This document shows, in pieces, positions 1 through 9,143 of a DNA stretch of 64,000 nt. Numbering within the stretch: the stretch's first letter is position 1; each line of letters begins with the position of its first letter. The translations under genes and the position numbers were made by a program. Source of the stretch: Unio delphinus. Lineage: Eukaryota; Mollusca; Bivalvia; Unionida; Unionidae. The notes beneath the pieces are model-generated. The model did not search any database. It worked only from the letters and a program-made list of their open reading frames with translations, and was not told the DNA's origin. The stretch lies in contig JAQISU010000041.1 in assembly GCA_029339505.1 (NCBI GenBank), positions 4,319,501-4,383,500 of the forward strand. The letters are read 5' to 3'.

Positions 1-122
1 TTACAAACAAAATATTTTGAAGGTTTTTTTTAACACTTTGCCAAGCAAGTTATAGAGAACAGGATCAACTGTGATGCATAATTCACTACAAGCTCTATCT
101 AACTATGTTTGAATCTTTTAAT

Positions 123-290
123 ACATGTAGCATTATGTCCCACACAGTTACATTAACCTGATACCAGGCTGACCAGTCCTAACACTAATTTCTTAATGCT
201 GAGCACCAAGTGAGGTAGCTGTTAGTACCGTTTTTGTAAGTCTTTGGTGCGACTCGGTCAGGGTTTTAACTGGCAACCACACACATCTGA
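123..290 (-). repeat. SINE family 1, partial copy
   Basis: Read on the minus strand, this matches the central body of the SINE seen in full at 23123-23448. Shared blocks include TGTAGCATTATGTCCCAC near 126 and AATGCTGAGCACCAAGTGAG near 197. The tRNA-like head and the CAAA tail are missing or too diverged to see. It is a dead fragment. Confidence 0.75.
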
Positions 291-1346
291 TGGGTCCTTT
301 AATGCATAGGTGGTAAGCGCCTTTGTTACTGAGGGAGAGCCATCATTAATCATTTTGTGACTGTATAGAGTGAAGTAATCCACAATAAAACAGCAATATG
401 CCAAAACTGCCAAATCAAACAATTTTATAATAGATGACCCTTAAACTTTTCCCATCACACCTAACCCTACAACAGAATAAAGACCCAGATGTGCCCAATA
501 CATGCAGTCTCCCTTGTTCCCTATAACTATCTTCCCACTCAACCATGTAATTTAAACCTGTTGGCTCGTAGTACAACAATTGAAAGAGCTTACAAATCTG
601 AAATAATTTTTTTAAAGTCTGCTGAGGTTGCAAAATTAAACACCTAAGCAAAAATACAATCTATGACTGGTTGATTTTTGGTGTTTTGCTCATAAATTAA
701 CAAACGGAAACTGCTTTTATGATTAAAATCTGATGGTGATTGTTTCAGGTGGCTAGAGTGATCAGCCAAAATAGTTTACCATGGAATATACCTGTTTAAA
801 TGAATCCTTGTCCATTAATCAGCATAATCTGCTTTGTTGATGAACAATCATGAATTTTGAGACAATCTTGTTTGAGAAATCCATATTTACACCATGATTT
901 CAAGTTGGTGTTTTGTCACTTTGATGCAGGTCTTACACATGTAATAACTGGAGTGTGGAGAGTATTCAGGTGTAGTGCTGACTGTTCTTCTACTTGTTTA
1001 ACTAGCTACAGATCTATGTCACTATTATTTACAAAGATCTTGTTACTGAACACGGGCTCATGTTTGGGCAAGTTGTATGCCTTGTTCAAAATGATGACAA
1101 GAGCAGAGGCATTAGAATTAGGTAAGGTTATATTTGTAGGTTTTAACAAAATAGAGATCTACCTTGCCATATACTTTGTGTTTTCGGGTGTAGGTAAATG
1201 GTAGAATCTGGTACTTTTCTTTCAGGATATTGTTCCACTGATGGCAGTAATTGAAAAAAAAGCAGAAAATGCTGTAATATGAAATCAATATATATAAAAT
1301 GTTTCTACTTGAGTGACATGAAAATAAAATAAAAAAGAAAATATTA
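291..1346. other. No gene recognised
   Basis: AT-rich sequence with open frames no longer than 115 codons, at 857-1204 (+). None resembles a known protein or has convincing exon borders. It could be intron or 3' UTR of a plus-strand gene to the left, but nothing shows this directly. Confidence 0.4.
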
Positions 1347-1514
1347 CAGTGGAACCTGTCTTAAAAGACCATGTCATCTGCTAAAAATTGTCAAGACAGG
1401 TGGTCTCTCATTACATGTCCTGTTACTATATAAAATCAGTCTGTGATTTGAGGACAGGGTCCCTCAAGACAGGTGGTCTTTCATAGATATGGTCTTTCAA
1501 GACAGGTTTTACTG
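1347..1514. mobile_element. TA-flanked MITE, 168 bp
   Basis: Terminal inverted repeats begin CAGTGGAACCTGTCTTAAAA on the left; the reverse complement of the right end begins CAGTAAAACCTGTCTTGAAA. Both ends are flanked by TA (1345-1346 and 1515-1516). The CAGT terminus and TA target duplication fit the Tc1/mariner-pogo superfamily. No coding capacity. A relative lies at 18547-18643, sharing the internal block AGACAGGTGGTCTCTC. Confidence 0.85.
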
Positions 1515-3754
1515 TAACATCATTTAGAGCAGAATGTTGATGACAATGAAAAGGAATATTGATAGTCACTTGAAGGAGTCAAATTCTTCCATCTGCCCTG
1601 ATATAAATGAATGTGTCACTTCAGCAATCCATCAGTAGTTTAATAGTTTTGTGATAAGTTAGCACAGATGATAGACCACATTCCATAGATATCTAAATAG
1701 AATGTCATTAATCAAAACTCTTTATTGAAATATTTTGCATCTCGTGTAGAGTTTGGCTTAATAAGGCAACTTTGTAGCCATGGTAACTCTGTAGTTGCAG
1801 TGCAAAACTTACAACTAGAGGGGTGGGGTTTTTATTTTTGGTTTATTTTTTTAATTTCTATGAGATCTGGTCAGCCCCTGTTGTGTGTCTCTAATTGCCA
1901 TGGTACACTTCTGCCCTCAGATTTTGATGAAATACATATTGATCATTGACATCATTCTAATATGCATGTATATACATGTTATCAAGAAACAAAGTGATCA
2001 GTGTAATGGTTGAAAACGGGAGTATTACATGAAATGCATTCCTTGGTGGTAGAATGGCTTTTCATTAAAAATAATTAGGCTAATTTCTTAAGGTTTTAAA
2101 CATTGTTAATTATCACAATTTGGTCACAAGAATCTCTTTATACAATTTATATAAATATCATTTTCAGTTGCAGTGAATAGTAGTTGCATGTCATCTTCAT
2201 GAGAGTATCTTTGTATATCAACAATTACATGTGTGTAAAGGGACCTGCATTGATGCGCAAGAAAGTATTATTTTATTGACTCTTCATGTGTGTGTCCAAG
2301 TGTTGATGACTTGGGATTGAGAGATAACCTTCTTACAAGGTTGGTTGGTTGTTATAGTGCTTATGACTGTAAATGTATGAACTGACCATCAAGGTCTGGA
2401 AGGACCATATGGTCATCTACCATGTACATTACATGTGACATGGATTAAAATAAAGAAGATATTTTTAAACTTTGTTTTTGTAAGCTACTTTGTCAAAATC
2501 AATTGATGAGATTTAGATTCTCACAAGATTCTAGTTCCCTGGTTGTGTGAATCCTTATAGCATGTATAGCTTCACGACTTAAGTTCTTGTCCGAAATCAG
2601 GGTCACTAAGTTTCCTCAGATGTGTTCCAAAGGTTCCTTGCTGGAAATCACACCATAAGATTGAGGTCTTGGTGGTGGGCAGTTTAGGTGTGTAGTAAAA
2701 AGGTTTGGGAACCACTGTCCTAGATAAATATTGAAGCATTCTGGTTATTATTATTTTTTTTGTGTGTGTGTGGCTCGGTTCAATGATGTCGGCGGAGTCC
2801 TATAATAATAATGATGACTGGCTTTCAGCAGTTCGGTTTCTCAGAAGATAACTTTACTCGAAATTTGTTTATTTTGATTAAAGATGGTATGCAACGTTAT
2901 ATTGACAAGCTTTTAAATGTCCCAGTCTTATGCAACCTCATTTAAAGCATGTATGGCCCTTCCTTCTAACTGTCGTTACTACATCTCATTTTTATCACAG
3001 ATTTTTGGATTTCAGACAGATATGGTAATTAGCTTTCATTAGATTTTGGATATTCCAAATCATTTGTACGAGTTATCCTCTCTCTCTCCCCCACCCCTCC
3101 CATTCAGCTTGCACCTTCTGACACTGGTTTCTACAACATTACTTTCTCAAGCATGTTTGGATTACAATAAAATGCTGCATCATTTAATTCCTAGCATTAT
3201 TAGAGTTATTACTCCTGAATATAAATCCTCCTAACATTGGTTTCAGCAGCAAACAGTTAACACTTGTTTGATTTGCTAAAAACATTGAGTATCAAGGGGC
3301 ATGCCTGGTTAACAAGCTGTAGTGAAATGATTGGATGTTGGAGAGTCACTACCCTTTTTATAATTTAATCGCATAGATGGTGCTTCAAACTTTGAAGATT
3401 CGTTTCTGTATCAAACTCGCTTTCTCAGAATATTTGACTTGTGACATTCTTGGATGAAGAAAAGAATTTTGATAGAACGGATGTCTTTTTGGGACTTGTT
3501 TGTATGGGAATCGAGACAGTGGTACATTTTATGACAGTAATGGCATATACAGTTAGGTTTTAGTTAAGATTTTAATTTGGATAATTTTCCAAAACTCCTT
3601 GTTAAAGGTGCACTGTACCTGTATGAATTACTATTAAGTTAAAACGATTCAATAGCGATATCTTTTAATTTGCTTATATATTTTCTTCATACTTGGGATG
3701 AATCGTCATTTGGCCAAGACTGTTAATTCTATGACGTGCTTACTTGCTTTACAT
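1515..3754. other. No gene recognised
   Basis: Non-coding AT-rich DNA with a short GT run near 2760-2771. AATAAA occurs at about 2448-2453 and could be a polyadenylation signal for a plus-strand transcript, but no terminal exon can be identified upstream. Confidence 0.4.
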
Positions 3755-3858
3755 AACCGCTCCGGTGGTTAAGTAGTTGGAGCATCCACCGCAGAAGCGG
3801 GAGGTCGTGGAGTCGATCCCCTGCCGAGCCATATCAAAGGCTTACAATGGTACTAACT
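3755..3858 (+). repeat. SINE family 1, 5' tRNA-like part
   Basis: Matches the first ~100 bp of the full-length SINE at 23123: the tRNA-like head with an internal promoter B-box-like GAGTCGATCCC, then the CATA...CTTACAATGGTACTAAC stretch. Homology stops abruptly at about 3857, where the virus-like element begins, so it marks the left junction of that element. The remaining two thirds of this SINE were not found at the right side. Confidence 0.8.
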
Positions 3859-4155
3859 CAAAGACACCATGATAACGATGTAATCAAGACGAACGGAGAA
3901 GAGAAAGGATCGAGCACCAAAGAGGGTGGACAGACCGAAACTATTTCAAGCAAACCGAAACTATTTCAAACAAATTCCTTTAGGATTTTAAACCGAAACC
4001 AATTCAGGCAGACAAAAAAAAAAGAGAAATGGTTTCGGTTTGTTACGCTATACAGACCCGGCACCGATGTCACTGTGGAGACGAATTGTTATGGTAAAAC
4101 TCTTTACGATTTCAACCGAATATTTGATCAAGTCCGATACGATATCTTGATCTAG
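3847..4155 (+). other. Open frame of 102 codons, function unknown
   Basis: Open frame at the left edge of the virus-like element. Its first codons lie in SINE-derived sequence, so the start is not a genuine viral start. It is rich in Lys, Thr and Asn and contains a short direct repeat (ACCGAAACTATTTCAA twice, near 3936 and 3955). It runs toward the 3' end of the ATPase gene on the other strand. No family recognised; it may be chance. Confidence 0.2.
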
Positions 4156-4157
4156 AA

Positions 4158-4738
4158 TCATGCACATTTATCATTATAATTTCTAAAGAGATTATAAACC
4201 ATATCACCGCCGCACCAAGTTTGCCAAATATTTTGTAGCGTATGTGTGTAAACTCCGTTGAATACAGCAAGAATATTGCAGTTATCTCGGATCACTTTTG
4301 GTATTTGAGTGTATCGTTGACTGATATATATCACATCGGTATTTTTATGCCTACCTCTGGAAAAGATCCTAGCAGGATTATTTTGATTGTCTAACATGAC
4401 ATCATCATATACGACTAAATTGTTAATACTTTCATCAATAACATCAATGCTCTGTGCTTCCTCGATATCTGTTATAAACTCAATAATATCCTCATCAATT
4501 TCGGATTTTGCTTTCTCGTTAAAATCCTTTAACACCTCATAACATCGCTGGTCGTCTACACTAGGAGCAATAAAATATAGTTTATCCCATTTCATCCATC
4601 TCATTATCAAATTAAGTAGCAGTTGCGTCTTGCCACTTCCAGATGGTCCGATTATAATCATACGAATAGAATTTGTAGCGCTGCATGATGCTTAACTGGT
4701 TCTCGTGTTTGTGTCGCCGAAAAATCAATTACATTCAT
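4158..4738 (-). pseudogene. A32/FtsK-type packaging ATPase (broken)
   Basis: The main frame (4661 down to 4158) has a Walker A motif GPSGSGKT at residues 5-12 and a Walker B NLVVYDD at residues 81-87. A conserved HKNTDVIYISQRYTQIP stretch follows, typical of the A32-like genome-packaging ATPases of Polintons, adintoviruses and nucleocytoplasmic large DNA viruses. The likely start is an ATG at 4738, whose frame runs into a stop just before Walker A, so a frameshift separates the first ~20 codons from the rest. The family normally loads the genome into capsids. It is divergent from the PLA2 gene, with 175 bp between the two frames. The C-terminus ends at NYNDKC, somewhat short of relatives. The fold call is secure; the gene is not functional as it stands. 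Confidence 0.88.
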
Positions 4739-4913
4739 GTTATTATAAATAAATTATGGATCTATATTGTGAAATGTAAAAAAACGTACTAGCACAAATG
4801 AATTGACGACGATTACAACTAAAAATAACAGATCAGCACTTGCTGGTAAGTGTGTACAATGGGGTACACAAAAATTTAGATTTGTTTCTATGAAATCTGC
4901 CGATTATTTTTAA
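4739..4913. other. Divergent intergenic gap in viral element
   Basis: AT-rich spacer between the leftward ATPase and the rightward PLA2/integrase genes. By position it would have held promoters for both directions. No clear TATA box or other motif can be assigned. Confidence 0.3.
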
Positions 4914-5279
4914 AAAAAACGAGGAGGTGATATTGCAGCCAAATTAGTAAAACTCCCAGGAACACCATGGGCAAAATATCCAGGAGAAAAACACCTTCCA
5001 GGATATAGTTATTGTGGACTCGGGACCAGACTCGATATCAGACGCGATGATCAAAACCAACCCCGACCCGGTGAGTATCCAATAAACGCTATTGATCAGG
5101 TGTGTCATGCTCATGATGTTGCTTATAAAAGTAGCAATCTGCAAAAGAGACGTATCGCAGATGTAAAATTAATTCATGCGTTATATTCTATCGGTGATAA
5201 ATCCTTCAAAGAAAAATTGGCTTCATGGTTGATAAAATCTGCGTCGAAAAGTATATTAATGCTGGGTGCTGGTAATTAA
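4914..5279 (+). CDS. Parvovirus-type phospholipase A2 domain protein
   Basis: Open frame of 121 codons with stop TAA at 5277-5279; no ATG lies near its beginning, and an in-frame TAA at 4911 closes it upstream, so the true start is lost or unclear. It shows the calcium-loop pattern YCGLG (residues 33-37) and the catalytic His-Asp pair in CHAHDVAY (residues 64-71), preceded by PINAID. This arrangement is that of the small secreted-PLA2-like domain in parvovirus capsid proteins and some adintovirus/Polinton elements, where it is thought to help virions breach endosomal membranes. Here it stands alone upstream of the integrase. The catalytic residues and frame are intact although neighbours are broken. 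The family assignment is strong; activity is unknown. Confidence 0.85.
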   Translation, partial: KKRGGDIAAKLVKLPGTPWAKYPGEKHLPGYSYCGLGTRLDIRRDDQNQPRPGEYPINAIDQVCHAHDVAYKSSNLQKRRIADVKLIHALYSIGDKSFKEKLASWLIKSASKSILMLGAGN

Positions 5280-5286
5280 TAACATC

Positions 5287-6206
5287 ATGGAATCTATTTA
5301 GTATTCCCCAAGAGGATACTGGAGGAGTAAAGCAGCAATCAGTAAACTCGCTAGCGCCGCAAAGGTGAAAAATAACACCGCAGCGGATTGGTTATCCAAA
5401 TAGGCGATATGGCAAATTTATCTACCACCGCCTAAACAAATTAACTACTCGCATTTTGATGTCAGCGCACCTAATGAGGTTCATCAGGCTGATATATTAT
5501 TTCTGCCGCATGATGGTTTTTACAAGTACGCGTTAACCGTAGTTGATGTTGCGAGTCTGTACAAACAAACAGAACCGCTAAAGACAAAATCATCAACTGA
5601 AGTGGCTTCTGTGTTTGAAAGGATTTATCAATGATTTCCTCTGCATTGGCCAAATCTATTACAAGTTGATCCTGGCAAGGAATTTCAGGGTGCAGTGTTA
5701 TCAACAATGAAGCATCATAATGTCACCATCAGACGAGGACATACTGCATTACATCGTGATCAGGCAATTGTTGAACGATTTAATCGCACACTTGCTGAGC
5801 GGTTATTTGGATATCAATACGCGAAGGAATTTATTCAGGATAAACGATCTCGTGAATGGGTCAAGAGATTACCAGGCGTAATTACCGCGCTAAATAATGA
5901 GATTACTCGAACAATCAACATGAAACCTAACAACGCAATTAAAAAAAAATATATACCCGTAAAACCGCAGAGTGATTTTTCAAAACAGCCTATACTCGGC
6001 AATGTCACTGTAAGATATTTATATGAACCAAGAGATCTCGAAGGTGGCAAAAAAAGAGCTACTGATCCTTTTTGGGTGTTACTGCACATAAAATATCTAG
6101 TATAACACGATCCACGGGTAGACCGCCAGTCTATAGGTTGGATTCAACTGCTCCTCAGCGAGGATTTACTCGTGAACAACTACAAGTGATACCCGAGGAT
6201 ACTTAA
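5287..6206 (+). pseudogene. Retrovirus-like (rve) integrase, broken
   Basis: One reading frame from ATG 5287 to 6105 encodes an rve-type integrase. Its DDE core can be followed through ADILFL (first Asp, near 5494), QVDPGKEFQG (second Asp, near 5670) and RDQAIVERFNRTLAERLF (Glu, near 5770). Nonsense codons interrupt it at 5299, 5401 and 5632. The recognisable C-terminal tail (GFTREQL...VIPEDT) continues in another frame to about 6206, so a frameshift lies near 6095-6112. Polinton integrases insert the element with a short target duplication. It lies 7 bp after the PLA2 stop, in the same direction. Two of the three stops could come from single C-to-T changes of CAG or CGA codons, which is typical neutral decay. 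Confidence 0.9.
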
Positions 6207-6211
6207 TTACC

Positions 6212-6432
6212 ACCGCGTGGTCTTAACTAGCACCTCTGCGTCTGTTGCACTCGAGACAAGTCAGCATCACATTATCTCTTGTATGACCAACACTTATTTT
6301 TTCTATCTACGGTAAATTTGCAGGGTTCTTTATCCGACCAACACCGACGCATTATACAATTGCAACTCGCGCAGTGATTATTCTGTTGTTGTTTTAGTGT
6401 GATTATAAACTCGGCATCAATATCAAGTATAT
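6212..6432 (-). pseudogene. Cys-rich HNH/treble-clef remnant
   Basis: Two minus-strand frames hold consecutive parts of one small domain. The first, nearer 6430, has a CxxC pair in NHCASCNC and ends in FTVDRKN. The second, nearer 6225-6290, has GHTRDNVMLTCLECNRRRG. The pattern CxxC...VDR...GHT.DN..LTCLECN is that of an HNH-like zinc-binding nuclease fold common in Polinton-type elements. A frameshift near 6285-6295 separates the halves. It lies convergent to the integrase and divergent from the HNH gene at 6435. Its role in such elements is not known to me. Confidence 0.65.
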
Positions 6433-6434
6433 AA

Positions 6435-6926
6435 ATGAACCAAGAATTTCAACGACATCCCGTGATTACCAATTATGAAGCATCTCGTGACGGTATTGTC
6501 AGACACCGGAGACTGAAGAACCCAGTCGGTTTTGTGAATAATCATGGATATTTGATGTTTACCGCTGGAAGGAAAAATTATTATTGTCATCGATTGGTCT
6601 TCGAGGTATTTAATGGATTGATCAAGGATGGTTTTGTTATTGATCACATAAATGGTATAAAAACTGATAATTCTTTAGATAATTTACGAGCTATCACACA
6701 AAGTCAGAATACCAAATGGGGAGGGACTGGGAAAAACTCGAAAAATGCTAAACTAATACAATCATTTAAAACAGAAAATAATGAGGAAAGAGTATTTCAA
6801 TCAATGACTGAAGCCGAAAAATATTTTGATATTTGCGAACCCTCAGTACGAAGAGTAGCAGAGAATGTAACTCGATCCTCTTTCTCTAAAAAATTTAAAA
6901 ATAGAATTCAATTTACATACGTCTGA
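6435..6926 (+). CDS. NUMOD4/HNH homing-endonuclease-like protein
   Basis: Uninterrupted frame of 163 codons from ATG to TGA. Residues ~10-50 look like a NUMOD4 module (ITNYEASRDGIVR...GYLMF). Residues 51-92 carry an HNH_3-type nuclease core: His52 in CHRLVF, the DH pair at 70-71 in FVIDHINGIKTDNS, Asn79, and the NLRAITQSQN end. The C-terminal ~50 residues resemble an intron-encoded-nuclease repeat DNA-binding module (FQSMTEAEKYFDI...SVRRVAENV). Such proteins in phages and large DNA viruses are free-standing homing endonucleases. All expected catalytic positions are present and no lesion is seen, in contrast to the broken genes around it. It could be a later arrival in the element or a gene still under constraint. 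Expression is unknown. Confidence 0.85.
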   Translation: MNQEFQRHPVITNYEASRDGIVRHRRLKNPVGFVNNHGYLMFTAGRKNYYCHRLVFEVFNGLIKDGFVIDHINGIKTDNSLDNLRAITQSQNTKWGGTGKNSKNAKLIQSFKTENNEERVFQSMTEAEKYFDICEPSVRRVAENVTRSSFSKKFKNRIQFTYV

Positions 6927-7684
6927 ATTCTGTTTTATAACACCAAGGGGAATGACTCGTGTGGGCTTGTGTGTGTGTAGTTTGAAACAGCGATAACTTT
7001 TTTTTTTGTAGTCACGTATCTCAATGGGATAATGGCTTTTTTTGTGTTGGTTTAATGTTTCACCAGGTAGAAAAGTTCCTCATAAAGCAATCTCTTGTCA
7101 TTATTATATCAATTTGACCGCAACCAGATGGCATCTTTGACCCCACCCCCCAACTGATAAGATCTAACAAAGTGACACTACCCAAATTCCTCCCTAACAT
7201 GGAAAGAAAAACCACAACAACAACGGATTTGTCGAAAATAACAAAGTGGATACAAAAATTGGAAAATATGCCACGGCATACAGAATAACTGTGATAAAAC
7301 CCTTCACATGATACACATATATCGTATTCAAAAGCACATACCTGTAGATTGGAACATTTAGCGTATTCTATACGCGTTGTGATCTCGTCCTGGGGCCCAT
7401 CGTTCAAATCTCGTGGCAGGCATTATTGTCGACGGTACCGATTTTGAGGTTTTTCTATATGATTGAGGGCTTTAAGCCATTCGAAACTCAAACTGAAACA
7501 ACCATATATCACACACCGTCACACGCGGTGTAAATGTCGTTTGCATTCAAACCGGGATGATTTGTGGGGTTTATGATTGGTTTCAGTTTGAATGTAGAAT
7601 CGCCCGTGTCATACCATTGTCATCCTATAATCCATTGTTATATTTCATGTATCATTCATTGTAAATACCATAACCATGTCATTG
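6927..7684. other. Unassigned part of viral element
   Basis: No recognisable gene. A minus-strand frame of 115 codons (7060-7407) is Cys- and Phe-rich with no known motif and is probably chance. A short hairpin, ACACCG...CGGTGT, lies near 7514-7532. Where the missing DNA polymerase would be expected, nothing polymerase-like is visible. Confidence 0.4.
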
Positions 7685-7826
7685 TATATGTGTGTGCCTA
7701 CAAACTCGCCATAACACTCGAATTTGGAGTTGAAAAAGGCTGTGATCAAATATGTATATATGTGTGCCTTACAAACTCGCCATAACACTCGAATTGGGAG
7801 TTGAAGAAAGGCTGGTCTGTCCTATA
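7685..7826. repeat. Direct repeat, two 71-bp copies
   Basis: The block containing CAAACTCGCCATAACACTCG occurs at about 7701 and again at 7772 (period 71). Each copy also carries flanking AACTC...GAGTT complementarity around an ATAACAC core. A partial inverted relative (GAGTTC...GGCGAGTT) lies near 7890-7916. Part of the structured repeat region that continues to 8232. Confidence 0.8.
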
Positions 7827-7948
7827 CATCAAATATCTATATATGTATATATGTAAATGTGACGTCCATTCACGAAATATACCTTCTTGGAGTTCTAATC
7901 CGCAATTTGGCGAGTTAAATCTTCTCTTGGGAACTATGTTGTGTGGTT

Positions 7949-8232
7949 CCTCTGGGCCTGGTCAGATGTGAATAACACCTGAGGGGTTCCAAATGGGGAT
8001 GTGTTGTCTTATATATGTAACCTCTGGGTCTCTCCGATGTGAATAACACCTGAGGGGTTCCAAATGGGGTTTTTCATATATATCTCGAGGCGCAATAAGA
8101 TGTGAATAACACCTTATTGCGAACGGAGTTCATCATCATATATAACCTTCATAATATCTCTAGGCACAATAAGATGTGAATACACCTTTTTGCGAACGGA
8201 GTTCATACAAAAAAACGGGTCAAAATTGACCC
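7949..8232. repeat. Hairpin repeat cluster with shared core
   Basis: The core GATGTGAATAACACCT occurs at 7965-7980, 8036-8051 and 8099-8114, and once with a base missing at 8173-8187. The first two are followed by identical TGAGGGGTTCCAAATGGGG; the last two by GCGAACGGAGTTCAT. In the third copy the core sits between perfect arms CGCAATAAG and CTTATTGCG. The cluster ends with GGGTCAA/TTGACCC (8217-8232) and a T-rich run. Non-coding; function unknown. Confidence 0.8.
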
Positions 8233-8937
8233 CCAATTTTTTTTATTTTTGAAAATAAAATATAATAGAAATATAATATATTATATAAATGAATTCTGAA
8301 AATATCAATGAGATTATAACCAAAATTTGAAAATTTGAAAAATCAAGAAATTCAATTGTCAAATAAATTAAATTGTGATCATATTTTTTTCTGATTTTCA
8401 AGATATTGTAGATAATGCTTGAAGTAATAAATACGTGCTGCCAAAATCGTACTCTTTTATCAAGCGAATTCAACACATGATTTATGACTCATTTGCATAT
8501 GAAAATGACATAAACAACTTCGTCTCGTTATTCACTGTTGTCGAAAAGAATTGGGGCAGCAATATGAAATCAAACGCACAAAATAATTCGAAGATCAAAA
8601 CATTAAAATTGATTATCCGACAAAATGAGAATTCTCCTTTGATCGCCTCCATGGATTGACGTGTATAATACCCATACCTGTTTGTAAGTATACAATGGAC
8701 AGTTATGCGCTTACTCACATAGAATGAATTTGTATAGACGATTTTGTTTTGCACCGTAATTTAATCAATGTTGACTTTGTCAATGGTTTGTCACTATGCG
8801 GAAGTAATGTAGTGAATTGGGGTGGGTCAAGCAATCTACGGATTTTTCACTGGTGACTTCGTCACTACAATTAGATCGTATATTATATATTATAATGGTG
8901 GGTGGAGCACTGACAACTAAATTAGCACGACAATGAT
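8233..8937. other. AT-rich non-coding stretch in viral element
   Basis: Very AT-rich, with overlapping frames of 74-90 codons on both strands (8435-8659 +, 8482-8754 -), none with a recognisable motif. Possibly remains of a lost gene. Confidence 0.35.
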
Positions 8938-9143
8938 TATCTTCAATTAAGAAATTTATTCCAGTTCGTGATTCCGTTGGAAATATGCTCCAAACGAGAC
9001 TGGACCTTCAAACTGACTTTATGACAGACACTCAACAGTTATTCAAACCCATTACTACAGCAACTAAAAACGTCGTATCGACCACTGAAAGAGCAATATG
9101 GGAAGATGTCCCCAATGAAGGAAAAAGAAGAAGAAGAGGGTGA
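8938..9143 (+). pseudogene. Short ORF upstream of capsid gene, unknown
   Basis: Open frame of about 68 codons without an ATG at its beginning, ending at TGA 9141-9143 and overlapping the capsid frame by 4 bases. It contains DTQQLFKPITTATKNV and ends in a basic GKRRRRG. Short helical proteins of this sort often precede the capsid gene in Maverick-type elements, but I cannot name the family. It may be the C-terminal part of a longer gene. Confidence 0.4.

Noticed and set aside
857..1204. 115-codon open frame on the plus strand
   Set aside because: No family resemblance, no splice-site context that supports an exon.
7060..7407. 115-codon minus-strand frame inside the viral element
   Set aside because: No motif of any Polinton/adintovirus gene and no homology to the missing polymerase.
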